From Lycocorax pyrrhopterus obiensis (lineage: Eukaryota; Chordata; Aves; Passeriformes; Paradisaeidae), in the NCBI GenBank assembly GCA_014706295.1, contig JACSVZ010000009.1, positions 34,718,268 to 34,782,267 on the forward strand: a DNA stretch of 64,000 bases, in the 5' to 3' direction. Shown here piece after piece: positions 16,951 to 31,400 of this stretch (its first letter is position 1; every line of letters starts with the position of its first letter). The notes under the pieces are model-generated. The model saw only the letters and a list, made by a program, of their open reading frames with translations. It ran no database searches and was not told the DNA's origin. The position numbers and the translations under genes were made by a program.

Positions 16951-19900
16951 ATATCAATCAGACATTTTCTGCTACGAGACTGTGACTCCTCGTTCTCTGC
17001 GGATAAAAGCATGGAGTGATAGCATAGAAAGACTTCCAGAAAGTCACAAATCATAAATTAATAAAAAAAAAAAAAATAGAAAAATAAAGGAAGCTTTAGC
17101 ACTTCCCCTCCTGCCCAACTCCACTCAGGGGCTGCCCTGGGCTGTCCCTGTTACTGAGGAACGGGACACACACGGTACCACCTCACCCCACATTTTCCTC
17201 TGCAATGCGCAGTGAGCCCGTTCCTGGATTCCCTTACTCAAGGAAGGAATTTCATGAGCAATTCTGAAGCCAGCACACAAATCTATTTTCTGATTACTCT
17301 TCTGAAGCACCAGAAAAGTAGAGATGTATTAGCAGCCCCAACTCGGAGCAGAATGAGGAGAAAAAGGGGGGATTTGTACACCACAGTGTTGCAAACACCA
17401 TCTCTGTAATAACGTTTCAAATGTCAACCTACCCCACACAGAATTAGATAGGAAGACAATTTCTGAAAATTACTAAAATGGAAAAAAAATGAAGCAAGAA
17501 TTGCAGGAAAAATGAAATAAAAAATACTTTTCTGGCCAAGTACAGGAATTTATTAATGTGCAAAGCAGTTAGATTATGCCAGCACGAACTGATAGCTGAG
17601 CCATCCACACTACCTCACCAATTTTATCATCAATTCTAAGACAATTTTGGAACTCAAAGAAGTAAGTTATGGCTGATGTCATTAATGTTATATGAAAAAC
17701 TGAATTCTTACATATTTATGAGTCATGCCACTCAGTCTCACAGGCTTTTGGCCATGCCAGTGGTCACTAAATCACTTTTTCCTTGCTCTAAGTAGCACTG
17801 CTCCCCAAGTCTCCAGGCCACCAGGCACACAGCGATGAGTACAGTCGCATTTTAGAGCTGATTAACTTATTAGTTTTATTAATTAACTAATTATCTCATT
17901 TTAGGAGAAGAAGAAACAACAGAAACCCCAATCTAAATGCTGAATACGTGATATCTCATGTGATGAATGACAGAAGGAAAGGAGGTGAAGCTACACCCGC
18001 ACGTGCCAGCCCAAGAGGTATCGATGGAGATGCTTTAATCAAAGCAGCTGATGCAGTCTGAGGAGAAGATTCTCCCTTTGCAGCAGATAACCCTTCACGT
18101 CTGAAAGCATATCATGGTGTGCCTACATGCCAGGAAGGCTTAACTTCTTTATTTTAAGACAAAATTGATACACACTGACACGAGCACAGAGTGGATCAGC
18201 AAAGAGCCTGGTGGGATTTGGAGGGGAGCAGGGCACTCCTGTTTGCTCACTTGCTTTACACAATAAAGGCAATAGTCTACAGGCATCATTAACCAAACAT
18301 ATTTATTACATTATTTTTTTCTGATGTGAGAATTATAATGAATACCTACTTTGCATATTACCTGCATAACAGTTAATTTACTCTGATCAGCCTGAGGTGA
18401 AGGGAGCACAGATTAACCTGGGGCTTTCTTCCCCTCACTTTGTTTCAACATAATTGTCCTCCTCTGACACACCCCAGTGAATAATCTTACAGCCTCCAGC
18501 AATGTTTATAATCATTCACATTCCTCACTGCTCTCTGTGAAGGGGCAGAAGATGGCTTGGGTTGGGACACACAGACAGGACCTGCTGCAGAGCAGTTGTT
18601 TCCTTTCTTACCTTATTAAAAAATCTGCTCCTGGTCTTTTCACGTTTTCTTCCAAAAGAGGGAAAATTGAGGAGCAGTAAAGATATTACTTTATATTCCT
18701 TTAAAAGCTGTCCCTGTGTTCAGCAAGCAGTAATTGCTTGATTTAACCTGCTCCTTGATGGTGCCTGGCGAGGGAGGTGCTTACTTGTCAAAGCATAATG
18801 GGGAGACAGCAGTGGTGACAACCAGCACAGCAGATCAGATGTGCCCAAATCCCTGTGAAACCCATGGCAATGGAAAGGATAAACCCCTGGGATTCAGTTC
18901 CTTTTGGAAATCCTGACTGCTTGATTCCCAAGTCTCAGCATCACTGAGGTCCAGTCCTCACCCCTGCAAAGTCAGATAAGATCTCACCACACAAGTGATG
19001 AACCCCAAGCACTCTGAACTAGGATCCACAGAAGGACTACTCGATTATAATGCAAAACTCCATCCTTTCTGCTATTATTTGATTCCTTGTTTGGCCGTTC
19101 TTTTTTCTTTTCTTCTTAATTAAACTAGTGATTGAGGCTGTGCTATGAACTGAACTCAATTAAATAAGTCAGGGTATGTTCAACACATGCTCCCAAAACT
19201 CTGCCACTCAAAGCCCAGGCTGGAACATCTAATCTGCAAGCATCAGACAGCTGTAAACAGGAAATAAATTGCCATCTGAGCATTGTGCTATTGAACACGT
19301 CTAAGAAAAGGCAGCACTCACCTCAGTATCTAAATAACAGCTGAAAATCTAAGGACAGTTCCAAAGGTGCCGAAAAATTCAGTCAAAAAGAAGTATTTAC
19401 TGGGCAGAGCAGGGCATTTCTTTGGTTTACTGGTTAAATTACTCTGCATCAGGAATTTTGGTTGAACGCTTTATCAAACAGTGATTTCAGCATCACATGA
19501 AATTTTCTGGTAAGAGGGCAGCAGAGTGTACCAGATATCCCAAGGGCTGGGATAAATCTATTGCTGACTAGATGAGTTCTTCAAATCTCCATGTTCCTAC
19601 TTCCACATCAGAGAATCTGGCACAACATTTCCTTTTGAAACTTTTCTGCTTTCTATTACTACTTAAAACAGAAGAGAGAACATAAAGCAATAAAACCAGG
19701 CATGAGCAAGACAAAAAATTTCTCATCTCTTCTCTAATGAAAACTATTTATTTACACATTGCTAAAAAGCTACAAAAAGATAATATTTGGTGGCTAAACA
19801 CTTGTCTGGTGTGTGTTGGAGGTGTGGAGATACTTGAACTTGGAAGCACCAGACATTATATGAGGATCTCCTGTGGCCGTGGATTTCCCAAGATGTTTCC

Positions 19901-22900
19901 TTTTTCATGGTAACTGTGAAAGTACCCAGGTTCACCTCAAAATAGAACAGAAAATCTCTTGCAGGGCAGAAAAAGTTCTTCCTATCAGATCTACTTTTGA
20001 AACACCAAGACAGAAAAATGATCAAACTTTCTTTGCAAACAAACAAAAAAAGCCCATCCTGTGGATGCTGAAAGCTTGGCTACAGAGAGATTTTCCAGCT
20101 TTCTGCCAGTGTATGTGTGGAAGTCTTGCTTTCACACGGACGCTGGCCGAAAACAGTCAGAGGTTTTTTGTAAACCACTCCCTTTATCTTGCAGGTGCAG
20201 ATTGTTATGCAGTATTGTTATGATACTGACTGAAGAAATATTTTGAAGTAGGTGTTGTACGGTTCAGCCAATCCCTCTGAGAGGTGGATGAACAAGGAAC
20301 CAATAACTTTATACCACTAAGATATATAAATGAGTTTGTACATTAATAAATGGTTCCATTCCCTCCTGGATCGTGTTTATGTCACTTTCTCTCCATCCTC
20401 TGCACAACAGCAACACCAACACATTTTGATGCTAGAAATCCCAGATATCAGGTTATGCCTTATGGAAAATGCTCTCCTCATGCTTAGGAATAGCCTAAAC
20501 TGAAGGAAGAAGCTCAGAAAGGCAGTAGCCCTACTGTTCAGCTTATTTTGTGTTTTCCTAATATGTGAAGGATATCCATCTATTTTTTATATTCAGAAAC
20601 AGATAAGCTGCTTCAAATCAGTGCTCAGTATGTTTTAAACTGCACACTGCCACCACATAATTATGAAAACACCAGCTATTTATAGAAAAAAATAATTGGA
20701 CATAAAGCTCTTCCATGCTCATAACAGATCACTGGACATCAGTGAGATGTTCATTAATCTTTGTTTCAGTCTGAATGGGAACACATTCTGTTTGAAGTGC
20801 AGAAATGGAAGCCATAAGAGCAGAATACACACGTGCTTTATTAGCAGCTGTTTTTCAAATGCATTCTCTAATGTCACATAACAAAGTCAGTGATCCAAGA
20901 AAGCTAAGAAATTCACAGAGTAAAAGGACTGAGAAGGATGATATTTATTAAGCCTCTTTTCAGGTTTTCCTAATAGAAATCCCGTCACTAATCAGTCTTT
21001 CGTAACAAATACTCATTAATTGTCATCCTTCTCAAAGCACTCAGCAACAGGACGGTATTTTTAGAGGTGGGGAGGTTGAAGTGTAGAGCAGTGAGCTCAC
21101 AAAACTGACAAGTATAAAAACAGGAAGAAAAACCAGTGGTTTTTTAGCTCTTACACCTGTGCCTTACCCATCTGTTTATAGCTGGGTCTTTACTAAACAC
21201 GGAGCAGGCACCGTGCCCAGAGCTCAAATGCATCATCGGGCGACAGAGATGTACTGGCATTACCTTGTTTGCCAGGTACAGCAAATATTTGCTTTCATTT
21301 CCCAAGCCCTGCATTGACATAAAATAATTTATGACTCTATTGAGTATAAAAGATCAAAATAACATCATTTGGCTCAGGCAGAATTAAGCTGATGCGCTAC
21401 AGAAGACGAGGAGGACTCCGCGTGGCTGTGACACACCCCAAGAATTTACGAACACAAACTAAGTGCTCAGTTCTGCCTTCTGCTGAACACAGGCACAGAA
21501 AACTTGATAAAAACTGAGTTTTGGTAAGGTTCATGAAAACCTCTACATTTCTGGTCAAGGTTTTAGGTCTCTGCCCCAGGCAATATCACAGAGCCACAGT
21601 GGCAGCTGCTGTAATTAAGGCAAGAGGCTTTATTTTATCAACACATTGATGTAGGTTCTTTGGTTTCTCCTCTTCCCAGACACATTTCCGTACAAAGGAT
21701 TCTCTCCAAGGGACTTAGATTTTGCAACTGAACAGCCTTGTACTCATAGGTCCCTGTTTTTATTTTTGGTGAGATCCCATTGGTTTTTGCATGCAGGATG
21801 CACAGCTCAGTTTTCAAGGACGTGCACCTGCTGTGAGAGAAAGATGCACGTGCTCTCTGCGGGTTCTCCCACCAAACCAGGGTCACATCAATGGTTACAG
21901 TAAATATTCCATTCAAAATATTAATATTCCAATTTAAACACAATCAATAGGTGTGGCACAGTTTCCCAAGAATTGAACACTTGCAGGATTAAGTTAAACA
22001 CTGAGATTGCTCCACTTACAAAAGTTTGGTTTTTTTTAAATATTGAAATTTGTTTGTATTCTTTATTTATATCTGTGACCAGGGTAAAACAAGACCTGTT
22101 CTTTTTTCGTTTTTTTTTTGGTCTAAATTCCCACCTTTTCTCCAAGCCTCTTTATCCATCTATTTTTCCACACTGCCACTTAGTTCCTTAACTAGATATT
22201 TATCCTCACCTCCCTGTTTCAGAGCACTGTCCCTCGACTGGAAGCCACGAAGGTTGAGCAGCCTCAGCTGTCCCCATTTGGGAAATAAAAGGCTTAATTC
22301 ATTCAGCTTGTTTTTGAGATCTTACAGTTTGGCATTCAATAAAGAGCAATCGCATACTCTTGAAAAGAGCTCATGTTGCACATAGATAAATTCACTGTAT
22401 TTTAAACACACAGTGAATTTTAAACTGCATATAATGACTTGAAATATTTCTTCATTGCTGTCACAAAGCTGTTTAAATTTTTTTTTCTTTAATCTATCAT
22501 GACTGTAGCTATAAATCCAGTGATGGAAAATAAGCATTTTCATTTGATTAAGCATTTTGAAGCAGCACTGAGTTTGGGGAACACTCGCTCGGAGCACAAA
22601 ATGAGAAATAAAATGACACAATGAAAGGTAAATGTCACCAATCTTCTGATTAAAAATGCAATTAGGGAAGACTTAAAACTAATTCTGTGCAGGATTTTTT
22701 TCCCCTTTAAACTGTACCACATGTGCAAATATGCAACATAGACAACTTCACCTACAGAGGCCAGGGCATGGTCAGTCAGTGACCTCTGACAAGGGCCCTG
22801 CAAAACACTCCTGGTGCCAACAGAGGCTTTCTTTATTATGAGGGAGCAGGGTGTTAGAAACAGAAAATAAGAGTTAAAAATCACATAAACCAGAACTGGA

Positions 22901-23081
22901 ACAACCTTCTAAGCCATGTCTAAACCCAGCAGCAACAAAGGAGGGGTTTTCCACTGCAAATTTTTCAGGTTTTTTAAGTATTTTTTTTTTCTTTTTGCTA
23001 TTAAATGAATGAAGTAATTAACAATTGGCTGAATTTTCATGAGATCTACTTAGGAAAAAAATATATAGCCACAGACAGGAT

Positions 23082-23113
23082 TATATATATATGTATGTAT
23101 GTGTATATATATG
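23082..23113 (+). repeat. TA/TATG microsatellite
   Basis: TATATATATATGTATGTATG is followed by TGTATATATATG, an imperfect TA and TATG repeat. Confidence 0.9.
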
Positions 23114-24436
23114 CAGGAAATCAGAATGGTTAGTCAGATTCACCTCCCAGATAAAACTTCAGCATGCTTCCTTTTTACCCCTGTTTTTATAGCATAATTC
23201 CTGTCCCAGTACCTTCCATGGATACGGATCCTGAAATTTGAAGAACAGTTTGCCTGACAATCAGATGAGGGCAATGGGGGAAGCAGAAAATCCAGGCCAT
23301 GGACATCCCCCCAAGCTTGAGAGCGGGCTCAGCATCCTCAGTGTGAGCCTGTTCAGCACTTCAGTGGCTTGGACCTGATGGTACTGGGTTTAAATGATAC
23401 TATTTACTTTCAGAGAGAGGTAAAAAAATATGGAAACCAGGTCTGAGCTCAGCACTGCACACAAAATGCCATTAGGGCTCGACTGAGTGCCAGCACTACA
23501 CCGGCTAAAGGGGCTGCTGAGAACACTGAGAGCCAATTTACCTTTCCCTCTCTTCCATAATTCACAGGGGCTGGCACTTCCCTGCGTGCAGCTTCCCAGA
23601 AAACATCTGTTCCACGATGGTGCTGGTTTCAGGAGTCAGGGGTATTGATGTAAAAAGGCCTGGAGCAGCTCTCATTTTACTCATTTTGGTTGCAAACAAG
23701 CAGTGACTGAGAAGTGTTAAGTACAATTTCTTTTCTCCCCAGTCTCTCCCAGCCCAAATCGAAACATCTCTCCCCAGAGGTTTGGCACTGACAGTGACAG
23801 TCATTACTCTTAATGCTGAAAAACAGTATCATCTCCAAAACCTGTAAGGTCTCTGCCTAGAAAAGAAAGATTCTGCAATCTTCATCTCAGGGTTTTCTAA
23901 CCATTTGCAGAAATCCATACTACACTGCAGTGGCAAAAGCTTCCCATCAACACCTGTGGATCTCAAACTGCAAATTAGGAGCTCTATTTCTCTGCAGTAT
24001 CACAACAGCAAAATAAAGCACCAGCAGGACACCAGATGTGAAAAGGTAGGATTTGCCTCATCATGAAAAAATTGGGTCCCGTCCAAGAGTAAGGGAAAAC
24101 CGAAGCTTCTACAATTTGTTTAATTCTGCTTTATGTGAAGTGGCCCATTCATGCCTCCTATTTTCTCTTTACCTAAACAAAAGTGGGTTGCTTAAATTGA
24201 AATGTAATTCAACCATAGACAGTTAACAAATGGAGATTTGTGTCACAGCACTAGAGCAGTTATTTTCCCCCCACAGAAATATATTCCTTTCATTTTCCTT
24301 TGGGTGTTCGGAGAGGTGCACATTTAGGAACACATAATCTGTCTGTGTGACTGTATGTAGGAAGACATTGAGTAAAAATGTCAGTTAAGTAGGATCAGAG
24401 CTGCTTTCGAGCTGCTTGGAAGACTGGAAATGTTAC

Positions 24437-24506
24437 CTAGGATTATTTAATACATGCACATTTTGTAACTGCACATAATTACTTACCTGACAGTAAGACA
24501 GAACCT
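24437..24506 (-). promoter_or_regulatory. Candidate recursive splice site with RS-exon
   Basis: The minus strand reads GGTTCTGTCTTACTGTCAG immediately followed by GTAAGT, with the junction between 24487 and 24486. An acceptor with 11 pyrimidines in 14 positions therefore abuts a perfect donor, the zero-length-exon arrangement of recursive splice sites. Fifty nucleotides downstream is a second donor, CCTAG|GTAACA (24441-24431), which could define the RS-exon seen at vertebrate recursive sites. The site lies 17.3 kb into the 37.1-kb intron. This is a motif-level inference only. Confidence 0.4.
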
Positions 24507-27500
24507 ACAACTTCATAAACATAGGAAAGCTACTGTCATAGCTCTTCTATCCTTACTATTTCTCCTTCAGCAGATAGAAAATGGCTAAATTATCTTTCTT
24601 ATCCATGGCAAACCTAATATGAGCTCTCAAATTCACCACATGCTGAGGAGAAAATACAGTCCAGGTGCCCCTGGTTATTATTAGCTGTCATATTTTTTAT
24701 TCTAAGAGGTCTGTAAGACTTCATTATCTGATTTTACAGTGGTATTTTACTGGTAACGAGTAAAACCCAGGTAAAAAAGCACAAAGAAATGGAGTTGTGC
24801 ACTCGGGGAGGTGCTGACTGGCCATCCTGGAGAGGGTTCTCCGGAGCAGACAGCCGGGGTTCAAACTGCGGCCAACCCACCTTAACACCTGTAAATCAAA
24901 GCTAAACCTGGGCCCTGGGAACCATCCACGGATTGCAGGAATTTATATGAACGTGCAGGATCACAGCTTTTCTTTTTTCTGATACCTCCCCATGTCTGCA
25001 ACAACCTAATGATGCTCTTCATGCTGAAGCTTTCTCATCTTGTTCCTCCTTTCCTTTTTCTCTTCTTATTTTTTCCCCAAATAAGTTTGTCCTTTCCTCG
25101 TATACTTTTTTCCCCTCTCACCCAATTTGCTCCTTTTGCACTTCGAATTGTATCTGCTTGTCTGACCTCAGATTATTTTTACTGCCCTTTCTACAACCTG
25201 GCATTTCATATTGTCTTTTCCATGGCTGTCTATACTCATTTTAAGCACTAAATTGTACTTTCCCTTCTACAGCTTTTCAATGTGATTCAAAATTGAAGAG
25301 AGAAGCAATGGCCTCAAGACATTAAAACCCATCCACTTAAACCTGATCACAGAGAAGGCTCTGTAACTGTGAAGTTCACATCTTTTTTTATGGTCTCTTT
25401 TTCCCTGGAACACCTATGCAGAGAAATATCATGGTAGAATAAAATACCCATCATTAAGCCCCAGTGTGTGTGAATATGGAGGCAAGCCAAAGCATAAATA
25501 GATATTTGGCTGTTGGCAAGATAGCATTTGGCATTTAATATATCAAGCAGTAATCTGCATTGTATTTATTCAGCTGAGCATTTAAGGTGCGTTTGAATGT
25601 GAGAGTGATAAATAGAAAGGATTACACAAACTGCAATCAAACTGTGTGCTATTCTAGGCCTCGGAATTACCAAAATGAAAATACAAAAAAACCAGTGTGG
25701 GGGGTGTTTCTATAAAGGATACTTTTAGTAATACCTCTAAGGCTTCATTTGTAGGTGCAATTCTTTTTCTCCCAGTGGAAAACTGCACCTCTGAGGCAGC
25801 TCTTACAAAACCTCATCTATGTTTGATACAACAGTCTGTGTATGAGATTACATTTCCCATTCACCTTTTACAAACCCTCAAATGCAATCCTAAAAATTCC
25901 ACAGCTGGCTTGTAACAAACCAGTTCAACAAACACAAAATCCACAGATCAGGCACTGACTCAGGAAAAAATTCTTGTGATTGTACCTCATCTATATTTTG
26001 GAGTAATCTTTTGAGTGTTATACTGTCATCTATCTGCGGTCCAGCCCCAGTAACTGGATTTCAGCTTTGTGTGCCCCTCCCCACGATTCCAGGTGTCTTA
26101 ATTGCCAGATATTTACATACTGTTTGTCATGTGTTTATCTCATTACCTTCAGGGGACAGATGTTGAACAGCAGCTGAGGTGTACAAGCTTTTGTATGTGT
26201 AAGCAAGTAGGTTTGCATTTCTGCCTGGGATTTCAATCCTTATCTTTCTGCAATATAAATTTGCCATTTAATATATTAGAGGATAATCCATGTTGTATTT
26301 GTTTAGTTGTGCTACTTGGAACATTTAAAATCCAGGAACGTTTTTTTTCTGCAACACTCTCAATCGATTGCAGGGGCTGATTGCAGAATTTTCTGGAGAA
26401 TTTTTGGCAGCAGCTGTTCCTCTGGTTTGCTTTCTGTAGCTCATTATGCATTGCAGTCAGTCCCACAGCCCCTTTTCCATACATTTACTTGAATGAAAAT
26501 GCCCAAACTTGTTTGTGTGCAACTTTTTAACAAGTGGAAGTTGGAGCCACTGAGGCAAAAGGAAAAGAAGTGTCAATATACACACCAGCACTGTATTTCT
26601 CTAACGAGAACGAAAGGGAACTGTCAGCTGGCTGCAATCCTGGTTTGTCCTTGCTGGTGCTAAGGGCACCTGGATTTCTGGAATTCATAGCTCTGCTTTG
26701 CAGGAGCCTAAAGGTCAGAGCTGTTGCAGAAATGGAGCAGGCTGCTGACTGCTCACTAGCTGTGAGACACGGATAAACTCAGGCAGCCAAGCCACAGCAC
26801 TCTCCACAAGACACTTCCATGGTCTCCATCACAATGTTTGCCCCACAAGACGACTGCCCTGATGTCAGTGACTTCCATACAGCTGTGATTCTTTAGGCCC
26901 TGACTTCTTACACCCTCCTGCAACCCTGTGAGTTTGTTAGGCCTAAGTCGTATGTCTTAAACCAAACACCACACCACTCTGTATTAAAAGTGATGTAACT
27001 GAGCGGAGTTTACAAAGAAATGAAGAAAAGCATAATTAAGAGCAGCACGTTGTGAGAGATGACTGGAGCTTGCCTGTGAGTGCCTGCAGTAAGGACATGA
27101 TCACTTTGCTGTTGCCATTTTTAATCATGTTTAATTATATAATTAAATTGTATTCTTGCTATCCTGGAATGCAAGCCAAACTTTACATTAAAATATTAAC
27201 ATTTCATCTGCAGCATCACCTGCTGCCTTCATCTGCTGAAGCTGATGCCTTCAAGGTGATATAGCTCATTGGTCTTTGGGCAATAAAAACCCCCAAAACA
27301 TTTAGCAGTAACGATCTCACAGAAGGCACAAGCACCATCTGACAGAGGCCAGAAAGCGCCGTGGGGCACAGGAGGCACCGAGGGCCCCATCTGGTGAGAG
27401 CTGCACTGTCAGCAAGCACAGAGCACTCGCTGGTGGGTGTGTTACTGCTCACGCCTTGTAACCGGCCCATGATGTTAATTACAATTAGATGTTCACTGCA

Positions 27501-28415
27501 GAACTTTATGGCTTGTATGGACAGATGAACAGGGACTTGATTAACAAGCTACAGACTAAATGGAAATATTTCTGAGGCTGATGTTTCTGGAAACTACGAA
27601 TGGAGTTTAGTCAAGTAATATTTCCTGTTAGTAACTGTCGAGAGGGAAGCAGATCATACACAGCCGTATCTCTAAGGAGTACATGAGATGAAAGAGATGA
27701 ATATCCTTATCCAGTCCTGTGGTCTGTGTGGGGGTATTTACAGTCATAAATCTCTTATCAGAAAGCCTTTGCATTCAATCTCTCAGCATCTGTAGTTCTG
27801 CTACAAGAGTCTTATCCTGTGTGTGTGGTTTTTTGGTTTTTCTTTTCCTTTTTACAGAAGGGTCAAAAGCCAGCTCACACATTATTGTGCTGAGAGGCAA
27901 CTGCTGCCAACTTCACCCTCCTCTAAGCCGTGTAACATTGAGGTGATGACAGACAGGAGTTCACACTCCCCACACTCTGGCAGCTCTGTCCCTCTGTACC
28001 TTCCAGTGTCACTTAAAAAATGGAAGTGGAAACTCAGTAGAAAGAATTTTCTGAAGTTCTGCTGGGCCTCAGAAAATGATCTTTCAGAATAATGAACAAC
28101 GTGCCACAGAATACAGGAGTCATCTTGCTTTGAAAAACAGCACCAAAAAGTAAGGGATGACAAGGAATATGGAGAAGGGAATTAGACATCCCACTGTTCC
28201 AGCTGAAATAGGATGCAGCTGAGTAGGATGTATAGGAAAAGCTGTCTGTACAGCGTGATTTCAACAGAAGCTGAACCAACCCAATGGCTTCCCCTGTGCA
28301 AAATCCCACTTTTAATCTCCTCTTTATAATCATTAGTGAACCATCTACACAGATACAAGACAGGGAGCACCTGGAGCCACAAGAGCACTTCAGGAAAGGA
28401 TCTAAAAGGTGAGGC

Positions 28416-28449
28416 AGTGACAGCTGGAAGGGAGTGACAGCTGGAAGGG
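28416..28449 (+). repeat. 17-bp tandem duplication
   Basis: AGTGACAGCTGGAAGGG occurs twice in direct succession. Confidence 0.95.
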
Positions 28450-31400
28450 CACAGAAAGAACAGGAGCAAAAAAAAATGTAACAGGATGAGGGAAATCAAA
28501 ATCATTAAATCACTCTTACCAAGGTAACACCTGACCCAGAATCTAGACCCAAGTCATTTCTATCACAGTCTTAAGAAAAAAATCTCCAGAAAAACAGCGA
28601 GTATTACACTGAAGTGTTTACAACAGGAAACAATCAAACTTTCCTACTTCCCTCAGCTTTCCAGGAAAATGGAGACCAAATGGAGACTATCTAGAGTGCA
28701 GCAATTAAATAATCAGAAGTTCGGATAAAAGAGGTCTTGGGAGTGGGGAATATATGAAAAAAATAAGTTGCAAGAAGTTTTCTCAGTCTAGACTAAAAGA
28801 AGTGTCTGTTAGTTGTCCTGAAGTAGCTAAAAAGCCACTGCAAGAAGAGGGAAATAAACCATTCTCCATGTCAACTCACAGCATAATTAGAGACAATAAC
28901 TTTTAGTTGTCAGAGGCAAAGAACGTAGAGTTCATGGAATCTCCTCTCTGAATATTATGGATTATGGGATTTAGACAAAACCTGCTTGTGGAATGCTGCA
29001 GGCTCGTTTATTCTGCCTTCAAAGAATGTGATAAAATAGGCAAGCCCTCAACCTCTACCTCTAATCTCTACTCCTTTCCATACAAACTGGAAAAGGTAGA
29101 GCAGGTGTGGATCTATGTAACTTATCTCCAGGCTGTGAGATAAATAAGAACAAAATAAAAACGCACACAAAAATGTTGCAAGTGACTAAAATCCAAGCAT
29201 TCAAACGCTAGCAAGCATTACGATTCCTGGGTTGTCTTAAATTATCCCATGATATGAGCAATCAAAATTCTTTGATTACATCCATGCTGATTATTATTTC
29301 AAAACACCCTCCTCATGCTCTGAAGAGTGACTGCTGCCTCCTTACATAATGTGATGCCTCACACCCTTCGACAGAGATGCATTTTGTTCAAATCCTGCTC
29401 GGAATGCAAAGCTGCTCATTTCCAACAGGCACTTACCAGTGTTCACACCTCAGTCTCCAACTGCTTCCCAGACATTAATGAATTCTTCTTCACAAAATCC
29501 TCCCAAGCTTAAATGAAATGAATCTCCCCCAGAATTTAAACCAGAATTTCAAGCGTACCCGGTAATTATGACTGCTCAGCTTAAGCCTGATGTTGCAAAG
29601 CCCGATTCTGCCTGTGACACTGAGACATTATATTTTCAAAACCTCATCCCAAATCACAGAGAGTTGAACACAGCCAAAACTTCTGCCTGAGAACACAGGC
29701 GGCTCATCAAATATTATTTTTTTAATATATACATAATTATATTAAAAATACATAAGCAGAAGTGTCCTGTAAAACACTGGGCTACAATAATTCACCAGCA
29801 AAAGTCAGGAATCCTCTCCTGAAGTCCTGGAAATCATACATAGACACACACATGTATTATAGAAGTAGCCTCACTTCAGCAACTGAACAGTCTCAGCTGT
29901 TCCCTGAATTGGGTATGACCTGTGGGCCTTCAAACCTTTCAAAATAAAGCTGTCAGCATATTCAACACTTAAACATGCATGCAAATTTCAATATTAGGAT
30001 TTCACTTTTGAAAACGTTAGAATAGATATCAGTTTTTTTGAAGTGACAGCTGCATATGCCAAAGTATTGTGATCTACTAAAATATTACTACATCCAGAAA
30101 ACTCTACGTGACAAGTAACAGAACAATAATTTAACAAGGAGATTCATACATAAAAACAAACAAATAAATCCTTGAACTTTCAGAAGATGCACTGTTTTCA
30201 CATCAGTAAACCATGTCAGGCACTCAGGAATCCCAACAAGAGCTTGGCTTGGTGTAGTCAACCGATTTCTGTTCCAATTTAAATATTTTGGTTAGAGGTC
30301 TGATTTTGTGTTGAAGGCAGTGTAATCCCTGTTGGGAGTGCAGTTTGCTTATTCTCCTTTCCTTGTGCTCAGCCAGAGCAGCTGTGCCAGCAGAAAGCAA
30401 AGTGCATTTCCATTCTGCTGGAGGAGAACAGCCAAGGTGGTGCTGTGCAATTCCTGGGGCTGGAGAAGGCTGTCAGCAAAACCGTGTGTTTGTAAACCTT
30501 ACAAAGCTCTCAGGCTGCAAGTGCTGGTTTCTCAGCATGCAAAAAGGCAGTGAGTTTCAAATATCCTACTATTAATAGGGTGTTTTCATTTAATATCTGT
30601 TAAATATAGATCCCTGAGTATTCTGGTTTGGGGTTTGTCGATTTGCTGTCACATCCTAATGAATAAAACTGATCTAAACCAAACTGAAGTAGAGTCAATG
30701 AGATTATTTCTTAACTTGATGGCCTTTTTCTAGACTTCCCTATGCTAAAAGTTTGCATCCTCAGTGAGCTAATTACCCATTGATTCAAGGTAAACAAGTT
30801 TTCAAGTGCCAGTCTGGACCCTGCACAAACTCCTAAATTCTGTTCCTTAGAAACACCGAGACTGAGGCCAACTGCAAATTTGGAACAAGTTTTTTTGTGT
30901 GCACATTAACGTGTTTCTGTGTGAAAATGAATCAACTAGCTCCAGCTAACTGGTAATGAGCAAACTTTAAAAAGGTTTAAAAGTTTCTAGCACAGAGCAT
31001 ATTCATTTCAAAAACGAGAGAGAGCCAGTGCCCCCACCCTTTGCGGACTTTTGGGAGAGTTTTCAGGATGGTAAAGCAGAAATTGATTCTCCCTCCACTG
31101 TGGGTTGACACACTTGTGTGTTCCAATAGATAACTTTGGACAGCTTATTTAACAGCTCCGTGGCTGATCAAACACAACAAAGAAATTGTGTCAGCAAGCT
31201 GGAAACACTCATCTCCAAAGAAAAGCTGCTCCTCGCTCCCAGTGTCCACAACCTTCTACCCGAGGCAGCAATTTGCCTTCTAAACCACCACGTGAGAAAG
31301 CTGCTCGTGCTACTTTATGAACACAAAACTAAACAGGACTTTTAAACTTACAATTCAATCACTCAAATCAAGGCAATTCCGAAAAAGCATGGATGCAGCC

